Of a stretch of DNA of 16,079 nucleotides, positions 9,412 to 16,079 are shown one piece after another. The translations under genes and the position numbers were made by a program. This stretch comes from Dictyocoela muelleri (Eukaryota; Microsporidia). The notes below the pieces were generated by a model. That model was not told the origin of the DNA. It saw only the letters and a program-made list of their open reading frames with translations, and searched no databases. Location of the stretch: the NCBI GenBank assembly GCA_016256075.1, contig SDVU01000277.1, forward strand, positions 1 to 16,079. Reading direction: 5' to 3'. The number at the start of each line of letters is the position of its first letter. Within the stretch, counting starts at the first letter, position 1.

Positions 9412-9447
9412 ATTAAAAATATTAAAAATATTAAAAATATTAAAAAT
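9412..9447. repeat. 9-bp tandem repeat, four copies of ATTAAAAAT
   Basis: Four exact copies start at 9412, 9421, 9430 and 9439. This is simple AT-rich repeat sequence with no evident role. Confidence 0.9.
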
Positions 9448-9769
9448 AATCCTGATTTTTTATTATATGTTTTGTTTTTATACTTTTAGTTTGTGAACCT
9501 TTTTTTTACAATTTTTTTCCCAAATTAAAAAATGCCTTTTAATTTTATATAATTTCACGTTTACTTATTAATAATTACATAACCGGAGAGCTGTCTTCAA
9601 TATTAGTCTCCAAACCTTTTTTTCTCAGTAAAATTATATGTAACTCCCAGCCAGGCCACAAGAGATAAATATAAATCTGCAAAAATTTTTTAAAAAATTG
9701 ATAAAAATAATTTTTAGCGAATAAGACCAAACCATAATACAAGCCTCAACCAAAAATAATATTATAATA

Positions 9770-9775
9770 TTTATT
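9770..9775 (-). terminator. possible polyadenylation signal (AATAAA) of the kinase gene
   Basis: TTTATT on the plus strand reads AATAAA on the minus strand, about 115 bases past the kinase stop and just beyond the 13-bp array. The composition is so AT-rich that chance occurrence is likely. Confidence 0.25.
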
Positions 9776-9780
9776 TTAAA

Positions 9781-9906
9781 CTACTTTAAACAACTACTTT
9801 AAACATCTACTTTAAACATCTACTTTAAACATCTACTTTAAACATCTACTTTAAACATCTACTTTAAACAACTACTTTAAACAACTACTTTAAACATCTA
9901 CTTTAA
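9781..9906. repeat. 13-bp tandem array overlapping the kinase 3' end
   Basis: Ten units of CTACTTTAAACAW start every 13 bases from 9781 to 9898. The only common change is A or T at the last position; the final unit diverges after CTACTTTAAA. The kinase stop codon (9890-9892, minus strand) lies inside the array, and the last protein residues (KVDV) come from its first unit. Because 13 is not a multiple of 3, the other units cannot extend the same frame as a clean repeat. The array otherwise forms the 3' untranslated or intergenic side. Confidence 0.95.
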
Positions 9907-11902
9907 AAAAACTTTCTAAAACATCAATTATAATTTTATAAATATTTTCATAATCAACTTTTCTATCATCAGAAACAATTATTGAATAAGCCGATTTATA
10001 TCCATCAGCCTCCACTCTGATACCACACTTAAATAAAAAATTAAAATATAGTCTATTTCTAATAATCCAAATATTATTGTAAAATATGTATTGTGGCTCT
10101 GCGTATACTTGTGTAGAAAAAATGTCGATATTTTCTATTTCTGTAGTTATACCTTGTTTATTTCTTATATTGCCAGTCATGCCCATCATGTTTTCAGCTA
10201 TTTTAAAATTTTTGGTAATTGACGGATTAAATGATCTGCTATCATCAATAGTTATATTTCCGATTAGTGGTATAACGCATGTGCACCATTTTATTGATTT
10301 ATCAAGCAAAAATGCCAATTTTTTTAACTGAAGAATTTTATTTTTTGTTTTTACCCCTCGATTAAAAATATCGATATTACTAAATTTAGTATTTTTTATA
10401 AAATTTTGATTAAATTCTAAACTATTTTCAATAAAATCATCATAACACCTTTCAATAACTGTAAAATCATTAATTTTTACTTCAAAGCTATGGTCAATAT
10501 AAAATGTAAAAGTGACATTTTGATCAGTAAGAATCATTTTTTTGGTATGTTTACAAACGATTGCAACAATTTCAGAAATAAAACTGAAAATTTTTAAAAC
10601 ATCATTATCAGCCGAATAAATGTCAATAACGCTTTCATTTATAGAAAATTCATAGAAATTATCGTTTATCAGGGACATACAATTTATTTTGTCAGTATTA
10701 CAAAAATTGCTAAATTTATGAGTTTTGCTTATTTTTTCAATGAAATCAGAAATAGTTACGTTGTTGATTCTCAGTTGTGTGTTAAAATTTGAATTATTTT
10801 CATGATTACTTTGATAAATATTATTATTAATAAAACCTTTCTTTTGTGTACGAATTTTATTCTTATAATCATCAATATAATCATCATTATAAGGTTTATC
10901 AATATAATCATCATTATAAGGTTTATCAATATAATCATCATTAAAATCTTTCTTACAATCATTATAATTATTATCGATATAATCAATATTAAAATCTTTC
11001 TTACAATCATTATAATTTTTATCGATATAATCAATATTAAAATCTTTCTTACAATCATCATTTTTATCTTTTCCGATGTATTTTTTGTCAGTTTTATATT
11101 CATCTTTTTCTTTATTTTCAATTTTGTAAAAATTATTATTGTAAGTAAAAATTACAGTGTTACCAGTTTTTCTAACAATCCCAAATTTTGTTTTTCTCTG
11201 AAAATCAGGTAGAAGTATAAAAAAAGGTACTTTGGGGTATAATGAATTAAAAAATCTATGTTTAAGCGCATCTTTTATAGATATTCTATTTTTGGAATTT
11301 CTTAAAAACATATTCTTAAGTTCTAAATAGGCATCTTTATCATCAATAAGCATTTTATTCTCTTTAAGTATAATTTTCATAACAACACCTACTCCATAAA
11401 TATCTATAGACTGATTATACTCACGATTAACAACTTCAGGTGCCAAAAAGGGAACAGTTCCACAATAAGTATGATGAGTCTTTAAATCACATGCAAGACC
11501 AAAATCACCAATCTTAACTATTCCATCTTTAATATACATATTAGAAAGTTTAATATCACGATGCATTATTCCTCTTGAATGGATATACTCTATCGCTATC
11601 AGAATCATTCGAATTACCTTTTTTACATTCCGTGAAATTAAATTTATCCTTAATTGAAGATTATCAAGATACTCGAAAATCAGGTAAAATTTTGAATTAG
11701 TTTCGTAATAATCGATCATACGTACTATATATTTGTGAGATAATTTTTTGTTAATAATTATTTCATTGTGGGCTGACAGTGTATGTCTTTGTTTGTCTAT
11801 AATTTTTATTGCTACTTTTTGGTTTGTATTTTTATTTATGGCAGAATAAACTTTTGAGGTTCCACCTTCTCCTATGAAATTGATGATTTTGTATTTTTCC
11901 AT
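9890..11902 (-). CDS. Ser/Thr protein kinase, PLK/Aurora-like catalytic domain, with repeat linker and unassigned C-terminus
   Basis: A 670-residue protein if read from ATG at 11902. The catalytic domain covers about residues 4-218: glycine loop GEGGTSKVY (11-19), VAIK lysine K33, helix-C glutamate E47, HRDIKLSN with catalytic D116, DFG 133-135, activation segment THHTYCGTVPFLAPE ending in APE 154-156, and the C-lobe arginine R206 before IS. All catalytic residues are present, so it should be active. T-x-CGT-x-P-x-x-APE resembles the Polo and Aurora families; PLK-like is my best guess. The C-lobe is short: only about 40 residues separate DIYGVGVV from RIS. Residues 283-355 are tandem repeats rich in N, D, K and Y. 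Residues about 400-670 look folded but I do not recognise them; a diverged polo-box region is possible. The open frame extends upstream to a TTG, but this ATG fits the kinase start and is preceded by a C-run motif. No intron is needed. Confidence 0.93.
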   Translation of the reverse strand: MEKYKIINFIGEGGTSKVYSAINKNTNQKVAIKIIDKQRHTLSAHNEIIINKKLSHKYIVRMIDYYETNSKFYLIFEYLDNLQLRINLISRNVKKVIRMILIAIEYIHSRGIMHRDIKLSNMYIKDGIVKIGDFGLACDLKTHHTYCGTVPFLAPEVVNREYNQSIDIYGVGVVMKIILKENKMLIDDKDAYLELKNMFLRNSKNRISIKDALKHRFFNSLYPKVPFFILLPDFQRKTKFGIVRKTGNTVIFTYNNNFYKIENKEKDEYKTDKKYIGKDKNDDCKKDFNIDYIDKNYNDCKKDFNIDYIDNNYNDCKKDFNDDYIDKPYNDDYIDKPYNDDYIDDYKNKIRTQKKGFINNNIYQSNHENNSNFNTQLRINNVTISDFIEKISKTHKFSNFCNTDKINCMSLINDNFYEFSINESVIDIYSADNDVLKIFSFISEIVAIVCKHTKKMILTDQNVTFTFYIDHSFEVKINDFTVIERCYDDFIENSLEFNQNFIKNTKFSNIDIFNRGVKTKNKILQLKKLAFLLDKSIKWCTCVIPLIGNITIDDSRSFNPSITKNFKIAENMMGMTGNIRNKQGITTEIENIDIFSTQVYAEPQYIFYNNIWIIRNRLYFNFLFKCGIRVEADGYKSAYSIIVSDDRKVDYENIYKIIIDVLESFFKVDV
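10868..11060 (-). repeat. coding tandem repeats in the kinase linker (17-aa and 9-aa periods)
   Basis: Two related repeats adjoin. Three copies of a 51-base unit encode variants of YNDCKKDFNIDYIDKN; they are followed by about three copies of a 27-base unit encoding YNDDYIDKP. The shared core DYIDK suggests the short unit was cut from the long one. Both periods are multiples of three, so copy-number change keeps the frame. The mirror open frames at 10771-11121 (minus strand, another frame) and 10802-11212 (plus strand) are by-products. Confidence 0.9.
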
Positions 11903-11913
11903 GAATTGGGGGT
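11903..11913 (-). promoter_or_regulatory. C-run (CCC-type) motif just upstream of the kinase start
   Basis: On the minus strand the sequence reads ACCCCCAATTCATG, placing five C bases 5 bases before the ATG. A CCC or GGG motif directly upstream of the start codon is a known mark of microsporidian genes, near the transcription start. In this AT-rich DNA a run of five C bases stands out. It supports ATG 11902 rather than the upstream TTG, and supports a microsporidian source. Confidence 0.7.
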
Positions 11914-12207
11914 AAGACCAATACAAAGGACATTTGAATGTAATTATTATGAAGGTGAATTGATTAAATACAATAAATGAATCGAAAAAATGAATTTATT
12001 AAAATGTAATATTTGATTTTTACCACTCCTTTTCATTATTAGAAAGATTTAGTCGAAATGGTTTTGTATTGTAAAAATTTTTTTAGCAGTGATACTTATT
12101 TAATTTCAATTTTTATCTTTGTTTATTTTTAGAATATTGTTTTTGTATAAATCGGAACTTTTATTTATGTAGTATTTAATATAAATCATCAATTATTTTA
12201 TGTTTAA
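11914..12207. other. upstream region of the kinase, AT-rich
   Basis: About 290 bases of AT-rich sequence between the kinase start and the 23-bp satellite. No gene or clear promoter element beyond the C-run motif is seen. Confidence 0.5.
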
Positions 12208-12835
12208 GTATTAATCATTAATTCTATTATGTATTAATGATTAATCCTATTATGTATTAATGATTAATCCTATTGAGTATTAATGATTAATTCTATTATG
12301 TATTAATGATTAATCCTATTAAGTATTAATGATTAATTCTGTTATGTATTAATGATTAATTCTATTAAGTATTAATCATTAATTCTATTATGTATTAATG
12401 ATTAATTCTATTAAGTATTAATGATTAATCCTATTATGTATTAATGATTAATTCTATTGAGTATTAATGATTAATCCTATTAAGTATTAATGATTAATTC
12501 TATTATGTATTAATGATTAATCCTATTAAGTATTAATGATTAATCCTATTAAGTATTAATGATTAATTCTGTTATGTATTAATGATTAATTCTATAAGTA
12601 TTAATGATTAATTCTATTAAGTATTAATCATTAATTCTATTAAGTATTAATCATTAATTCTATTAAGTATTAATGATTAATCCTATTATGTATTAATCAT
12701 TAATTCTATTAAGTATTAATGATTAATTCTGTTATGTATTAATGATTAATTCTATTATATATTAATGATTAATTCTATTATGTATTAATGATTAATCCTA
12801 TTATGTATTAATGATTAATCCTATTAAGTATTAAT
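12208..12835. repeat. 23-bp satellite array, 27 units
   Basis: Twenty-seven units, each 23 bases except one of 22, run from 12208 to 12827, with an eight-base partial unit at the end. Each unit holds the 13-base core ATTAATSATTAAT followed by TYCTRTTRW. The core is a perfect palindrome apart from its middle base: G in most units, and C in units 1, 8, 19, 20 and 22. Tail variants (CCTATTAA, TCTGTTAT, TCTATTAA) recur in the same order at units 5-7 and 15-17, hinting at amplification in blocks. It shares ATCATTAATTC with the 16-bp repeats further right. It has no coding content. Confidence 0.97.
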
Positions 12836-13116
12836 TTTTACTATTAATTAAATTGTAACAAAAAGAGATTTCGATAAATTAATTTTTTTAAAAAATTTAT
12901 TTGTCTTTATTTTTATCAATGATTTAGTATTTTTAAAATATGTTTTAAGGACGAAGATTTTTGAATTATCATTATTATGATTAAATAAGAATAATGAGTA
13001 AAATCTTAAGTTTTCCAAAATTTTAATTTGTCATATCTATTGATTAAAAATTTTTATTTTATTAGTTATTTAAAAAAATATTTTGAATAAAATAAGCGTA
13101 GTAAATATAAATAATC
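12836..13116. other. AT-rich spacer between arrays
   Basis: No gene, RNA gene or repeat could be supported here; long A and T runs dominate. Confidence 0.5.
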
Positions 13117-13244
13117 ACTAATTCCCCAAGTCATTAATTCCCAAAATCATTAATTCCCAAAATCATTAATTCGCAAAATCATTAATTCGCAAAATCATTA
13201 ATTCGCAAAATCACTAATTCGCAAAATCATTAATTCTCAAATTT
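13117..13244 (-). repeat. 16-bp tandem array, 8 units
   Basis: Eight units of 16 bases, consensus ATTAATTCGCAAAATC, start at 13117 and repeat exactly every 16 bases. The changes are graded: CCC in the first units, CGC in the middle, CTC in the last. The reverse complement, rotated, reads GAATTAATGATTTTGC and matches the units at 14126-14205 at 15 of 16 bases, so this array is inverted relative to those. Confidence 0.93.
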
Positions 13245-13689
13245 ACTAATTTTTCAACATAAAAATAGTTATATTGATAGTTGGTAATTTTCATAAAATG
13301 AAAGGTTAAAAAATAAAATATAAAACTTTAATAAAATAAATTAATATAATTAAAATTTATATGTGATAATATTCAAAAATATTGCAAATTAAACAACTCA
13401 AATTTTTATATCAATGCTACTCAAAATCACGATTAATAAAAAATATTGTGATTTATATGATTAATACTGACCTAATCCTGATTTTTAAATCAAAAATTCA
13501 TGTTTTTTACTATTGATAGGCTTGATGATACGCCTTTTTATCATTAAATAACTTATAAACATTATAATTATATTTTTATGTGATTATCTTAGAATCAATT
13601 TGAATTTCATTCGTAATTTTATGTCATTTGCTAGTCTAAAATCATCTATAGGCAGATCATACTCATAATATCTCTCTTACAAACTTCGA
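13245..13689. other. AT-rich gene-free stretch
   Basis: Nothing coding is supported here. It contains scattered inverted short motifs (for example AAATCAAAAATT) without a clear unit. Confidence 0.5.
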
Positions 13690-13733
13690 GAATTATATAT
13701 TTCAAGAATTATATATTTTGGGAATTATACTGT
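13690..13733 (+). repeat. 16-bp repeat family, two and a half units
   Basis: GAATTATATATTTCAA at 13690-13705 and GAATTATATATTTTGG at 13706-13721 are followed by a partial GAATTATAC. The first is identical to the second unit of the array at 14126-14205. The short open frame 13702-13902 (minus strand) ends in this repeat. Confidence 0.8.
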
Positions 13734-14125
13734 CCTGTCCTCGGGGTGTACAGGTACTATTAAAGAAATATTGAAGAAAGATGTTTTTATTAACTAAATT
13801 GTGGTGCTTGCCACTGTTGTATCTTTTACTTGTATTCTGATTGATTAAGCCTTGTTCCTCACCATGGTTATTGTAATTACTACTTGTTCCTCTTTTATTC
13901 ATGTATTTAATTTTCAGAGTTTCTTATATGCATTTTTGTGATAGATTAAATTTATTTGAAACGTGAATTGAAGATAAAGTTAATTAAAAATGAATTGTGA
14001 AAAATGAATATATTAGGTGAATATATAATTATATATGGGTGAGGAAAAGAGACGGAGGCGATCGATTTACATTTTATCAAATGAAATGTCATGGATTGTC
14101 TCTGGACATGACATATACATTTTGA
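13734..14125. other. stretch between 16-bp arrays, no supported gene
   Basis: A 66-codon open frame on the minus strand (13702-13902) encodes an Asn-rich peptide with no recognisable domain and no C-run motif before its start, so I do not call it a gene. The part 13900-14060 is AT-rich. A slightly GC-richer patch at 14035-14070 (GAGACGGAGGCGATCG) is unexplained. Confidence 0.4.
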
Positions 14126-14205
14126 GAATTAATGATTTTTGGAATTATATATTTCAAGAATTATATATTTCGTGAATTAATGATTTTGAGAATTAGTGAT
14201 TTTGA
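14126..14205 (+). repeat. 16-bp tandem array, 5 units
   Basis: Five units start at 14126, 14142, 14158, 14174 and 14190. Two variants alternate: GAATTAATGATTTTGA-like and GAATTATATATTTCAA-like. Period and sequence match the arrays at 13117 (inverted) and 13690 (direct). Confidence 0.9.
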
Positions 14206-14466
14206 GACATAACCAAAAAAAATGGTTAGGGTTCAGTTCGCGGTTAAAAATTTAAAAAAAATTACCCCACCTCTAAAATAGTGATTTTTTTTTGATTAGA
14301 GGTGAGAAAGAAAAAAATGTGCTTGTTGTTAAAAACTTTTACTTCAGGTATGACTAAGGCAGGCGTGATTGCAATTGTTTCTGGAGATGCCCTTCCAAAG
14401 TTGTATGTATAGATCAAATCATTGTATCTAAATTTATTAGATTTAAAAGGGGAACATAGGTCCTCT

Positions 14467-14720
14467 AACGGCTTAGTCAACCCCCCTCTTTTTCAAGAAA
14501 TCACAACCCGTAAGAATAAATTAGATAATTCTTATTTTAAATAAGCGCCAAATTGCGAGTTAACTTCAGTTATAATCATAATAATTGACAAAATACAATA
14601 AATTATCATGATTATAACTGAAATATGTCGCAATTTTTCTGCTTATTTAAAATAAGAATTATCTAATTTATTCTTACGGGTTGTGATTTCTTGAAAAAGA
14701 GGGGGGTTGAGTAAGCCGTT
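14467..14720. mobile_element. MITE-like element, near-perfect palindrome
   Basis: The arm 14467-14546 (starting AACGGCTTAGTCAACCCCCC) is the reverse complement of 14641-14720 with one mismatch in 80 bases. The inner parts continue the symmetry with more changes (CAGTTATAATCAT on both sides), leaving only a short central loop. It has no coding capacity, which fits a non-autonomous DNA transposon. The family is unknown; none of the transposase remnants in this window has matching ends. The strong identity of the arms suggests a recent insertion or ongoing correction. GGGGAAC occurs just outside on both sides (14450-14456 and 14721-14727) in direct orientation, but is not cleanly adjacent on the left. 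The open frame 14262-14480 (minus strand) begins inside the left arm and is not supported as a gene. Confidence 0.88.
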
Positions 14721-16002
14721 GGGGAACCGTAACATCTATATAAATATGATGAAAAAACATTATTCTAACCTTATTTAAGAATTTTATAGAAGATGGAATG
14801 TGTTTATATATATATATCGTCTACCTTGATAAATACGTGGTTTAGCAATAGAAACTTTTTTAAAAGGCACTTAGATAATTATGACTCTGCAAGAGCGTTA
14901 AATTCGTTCGTTCCACTCAAGAGAGGTATTTTATGCTGAGAGATAAAGTAGTTTTAATCACTAAGCTGATTTATGAAATTAATTTTATATCTTCTTACTT
15001 TAAACTTATATAATATCTTATAATGCATTTGTATTCTAAAGTGAGAGTTGATTCGATAATAATAGTTAGTGATGTGGATTACATTGTGATTTTTGCGGAA
15101 GTTATAACTTTTAATATTATCATAGATGGTGAATTTAAATCTGTATCATCTTCATTTTACTAGATTTATATTTTTCATGGGACATTTTCAAGTTATAACT
15201 TTTCATATAGCTATTATTTCTTAAATGGTAAAACAGATGACTGTAAACAAAAATTTTCACAATAATACCTGAACTGCTTGTAAATAAATGTTATTTTCAT
15301 ACCGAGGCTATCCAAATTGATTTAAGCAAGCAACATTACATAGTGTGCGTACTGTAATTTTCTTTAGCTCAGATAAGAAGTTGTTTCTTTCAGTTCGACA
15401 GACTATAAGGAGGCGCTTTTAGAAGCTTGGTCCTTTACATATTTCTTGAAGATGCTGCTCTTAAACACTGTTCCGATCTTATTTTATTTACCTCTTTACC
15501 ACTCGTGAATTAAAATTGCGAGGAGCTAACTATATTTATTTTTTGTGATCCGAATATGATTTAAATTCACTAGTATTTTGATTATTTTTTAAATACACTG
15601 CTTTTTAACAGGAACGAAAGTCTATTTACTCGCCGAACTTAGAATTAATATGGGATCTTAAGATGAAGAACAAAAAATGTTGCAGAGGCGTTTCCCTCAA
15701 ATATAAAAAAAAATCATAAATCTTTTAATGATCAGATCTTATTTAAAGTCACTTCAAATCACCTTTTATTACGAATTTTGAAGATTAATTGGTGATGGTA
15801 GACCTAATTCCAAAAAAAGATATATTCAAACCAAGAAAATAAGATATCTAGAGTCTAGTCTCAGTATCGGAATAATTTAATGTTTCTCTATACTTTAATG
15901 GTTGAGTCGAAAGAGTCAATTTTAATAAATTTAATTTTCAAAGAAATAGAAGACTGTGGTATCTTTTATTTTTAGGAGGTTTAAAATATTTCAATATTGT
16001 CC
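14721..16002. other. gene-free stretch with possible decayed coding sequence
   Basis: No intact gene is seen. A TA microsatellite lies near 14804-14818. From about 14870 to 15660 the base composition is less extreme than in the AT deserts to the left, and short plus-strand frames read like protein, for example RVDSIIIVSDVDYIVIFAEV near 15045-15105 and SSTDYKEALLEAWSFTYFL near 15395-15450. They lie in different frames with stops between them. I do not recognise the product. It may be a decayed host gene or chance. Confidence 0.35.
14870..15660 (+). pseudogene. possible decayed gene, product unknown
   Basis: Several plus-strand segments of 20 to 40 codons are free of stops and have ordinary residue mixes: near 14880-14930 (DNYDSARALNSFVPLKRG), 15045-15164, 15165-15260 and 15390-15490. 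They do not share one frame. No motif lets me name a family, and no start with a C-run motif is visible. Confidence is low. Confidence 0.22.
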
Positions 16003-16079
16003 GGGGCCAGATAGCTCAGTGGTTAACACTCTTGAATGTAAAATTTAAGTATCGTGGTTCGAATCCCGCTGACGTCACT
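16003..16079 (+). pseudogene. tRNA-like sequence (tRNA pseudogene or head of a tRNA-derived SINE), cut by the window end
   Basis: Pol III A-box-like TAGCTCAGTGG (16012-16022) and B-box GGTTCGAATCC (16056-16066) are both intact and correctly spaced, and a T-loop TTCGAAT is present. The stems are poor: the acceptor GGCCAGA against TGACGTC has few pairs, and the T stem CGTGG against CCCGC pairs at only two positions. The anticodon arm can form CTTGA with TTAAG around a nine-base loop containing GTA, so it is tempting but unsafe to call it tRNA-Tyr. Intact promoter boxes with decayed stems are typical of tRNA-derived SINEs or pseudo-tRNAs. The window ends here, so any SINE body or Pol III terminator is out of view. 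Confidence 0.5.

Larger units (their letters stand above)
8946..9780. other. AT-rich gene-free stretch
   Basis: No convincing coding or RNA gene is seen on either strand. It holds a 9-bp tandem repeat (9412-9447), a sequence resembling a worn MULE end (about 9195-9300), a small island of higher GC (about 9582-9665), and the 3' flank of the minus-strand kinase gene. Confidence 0.6.

Noticed and set aside
10086-10331. 81-codon plus-strand open frame with a hydrophobic segment
   Set aside because: It lies wholly inside the kinase gene on the other strand; no C-run motif or domain supports it.
10771-11121. 116-codon minus-strand open frame in another frame of the kinase
   Set aside because: It overlaps the kinase repeats in a shifted frame and is a repeat by-product.
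10802-11212. 136-codon plus-strand open frame rich in Ile
   Set aside because: It is the mirror of the kinase linker repeats on the other strand; its composition follows from the repeat, and it has no domain.
12208-13244. Arrays considered as CRISPR
   Set aside because: Units are directly joined with no unique spacers, no cas genes are present, and the genome appears eukaryotic.
13702-13902. 66-codon Asn-rich open frame
   Set aside because: No recognisable domain and no C-run motif before its start, and its end lies in the 16-bp repeat.
14225-14235. Single TTAGGGTT, considered as telomere repeat
   Set aside because: Only one unit is present; no tandem run, so chance.
14262-14480. 72-codon minus-strand open frame
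   Set aside because: It begins inside the MITE arm and has no recognisable domain; likely chance.
16012-16066. Confident tRNA-Tyr(GTA) call
   Set aside because: The GTA sits in a nine-base loop and the acceptor and T stems do not pair, so the identity is not supported.

Overview
The window looks like a repeat-rich, very AT-rich genome of a microsporidian. This is inference from several signs: one compact, intronless kinase gene preceded by the C-run (CCC-type) motif that microsporidia carry just before the start codon; long gene-poor stretches; and remnants of Ty3/gypsy, Mutator-like (FLYWCH plus MULE) and Merlin/ISXO2 elements, which are common in the larger microsporidian genomes. No bacterial features are seen. 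I cannot name the species.

Layout. 1-376: AT-rich DNA with small perfect hairpins. 377-4456: an old, broken Ty3/gypsy LTR retroelement on the minus strand, bounded by two directly repeated LTRs of about 232 bp that are roughly 85% alike. 4605-8640: a nest of DNA transposons. A Merlin/ISXO2-like transposase remnant (minus strand, about 7230-8020) lies between long inverted arms. The left arm (4605-4884 plus 6870-6985) is split by a Mutator-like element (4890-6863, plus strand) whose right terminus has grown into a 24-bp tandem array. The right arm contains a hairpin-like foldback (8400-8625). 8641-9780: AT-rich DNA with a possible second Merlin fragment and simple repeats.

9890-11902 (minus) holds the only gene that looks alive: a Ser/Thr protein kinase of 670 residues, PLK/Aurora-like in its activation loop, with a low-complexity repeat linker and a long unassigned C-terminal half. 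Its stop codon sits inside a 13-bp tandem array that fills the downstream side. 12208-12835 is a 27-unit, 23-bp satellite whose core is a near palindrome that differs between units only in its central base. 13117-14205 has three small arrays of one 16-bp repeat family, the first inverted relative to the other two. 14467-14720 is a MITE-like near-perfect palindrome (80-bp arms, one mismatch), which looks young. 14721-16000 is gene-free, with fragments that look like decayed coding sequence. The window ends in a tRNA-like sequence with good A and B boxes but poor stems.

Most of the window is therefore mobile-element debris and satellites around one kinase gene. The strongest points for a second look are the kinase with its odd architecture, the 3' end of that gene inside a tandem array, the satellite with alternating core symmetry, and the nested transposons with an unusually long flanking duplication.
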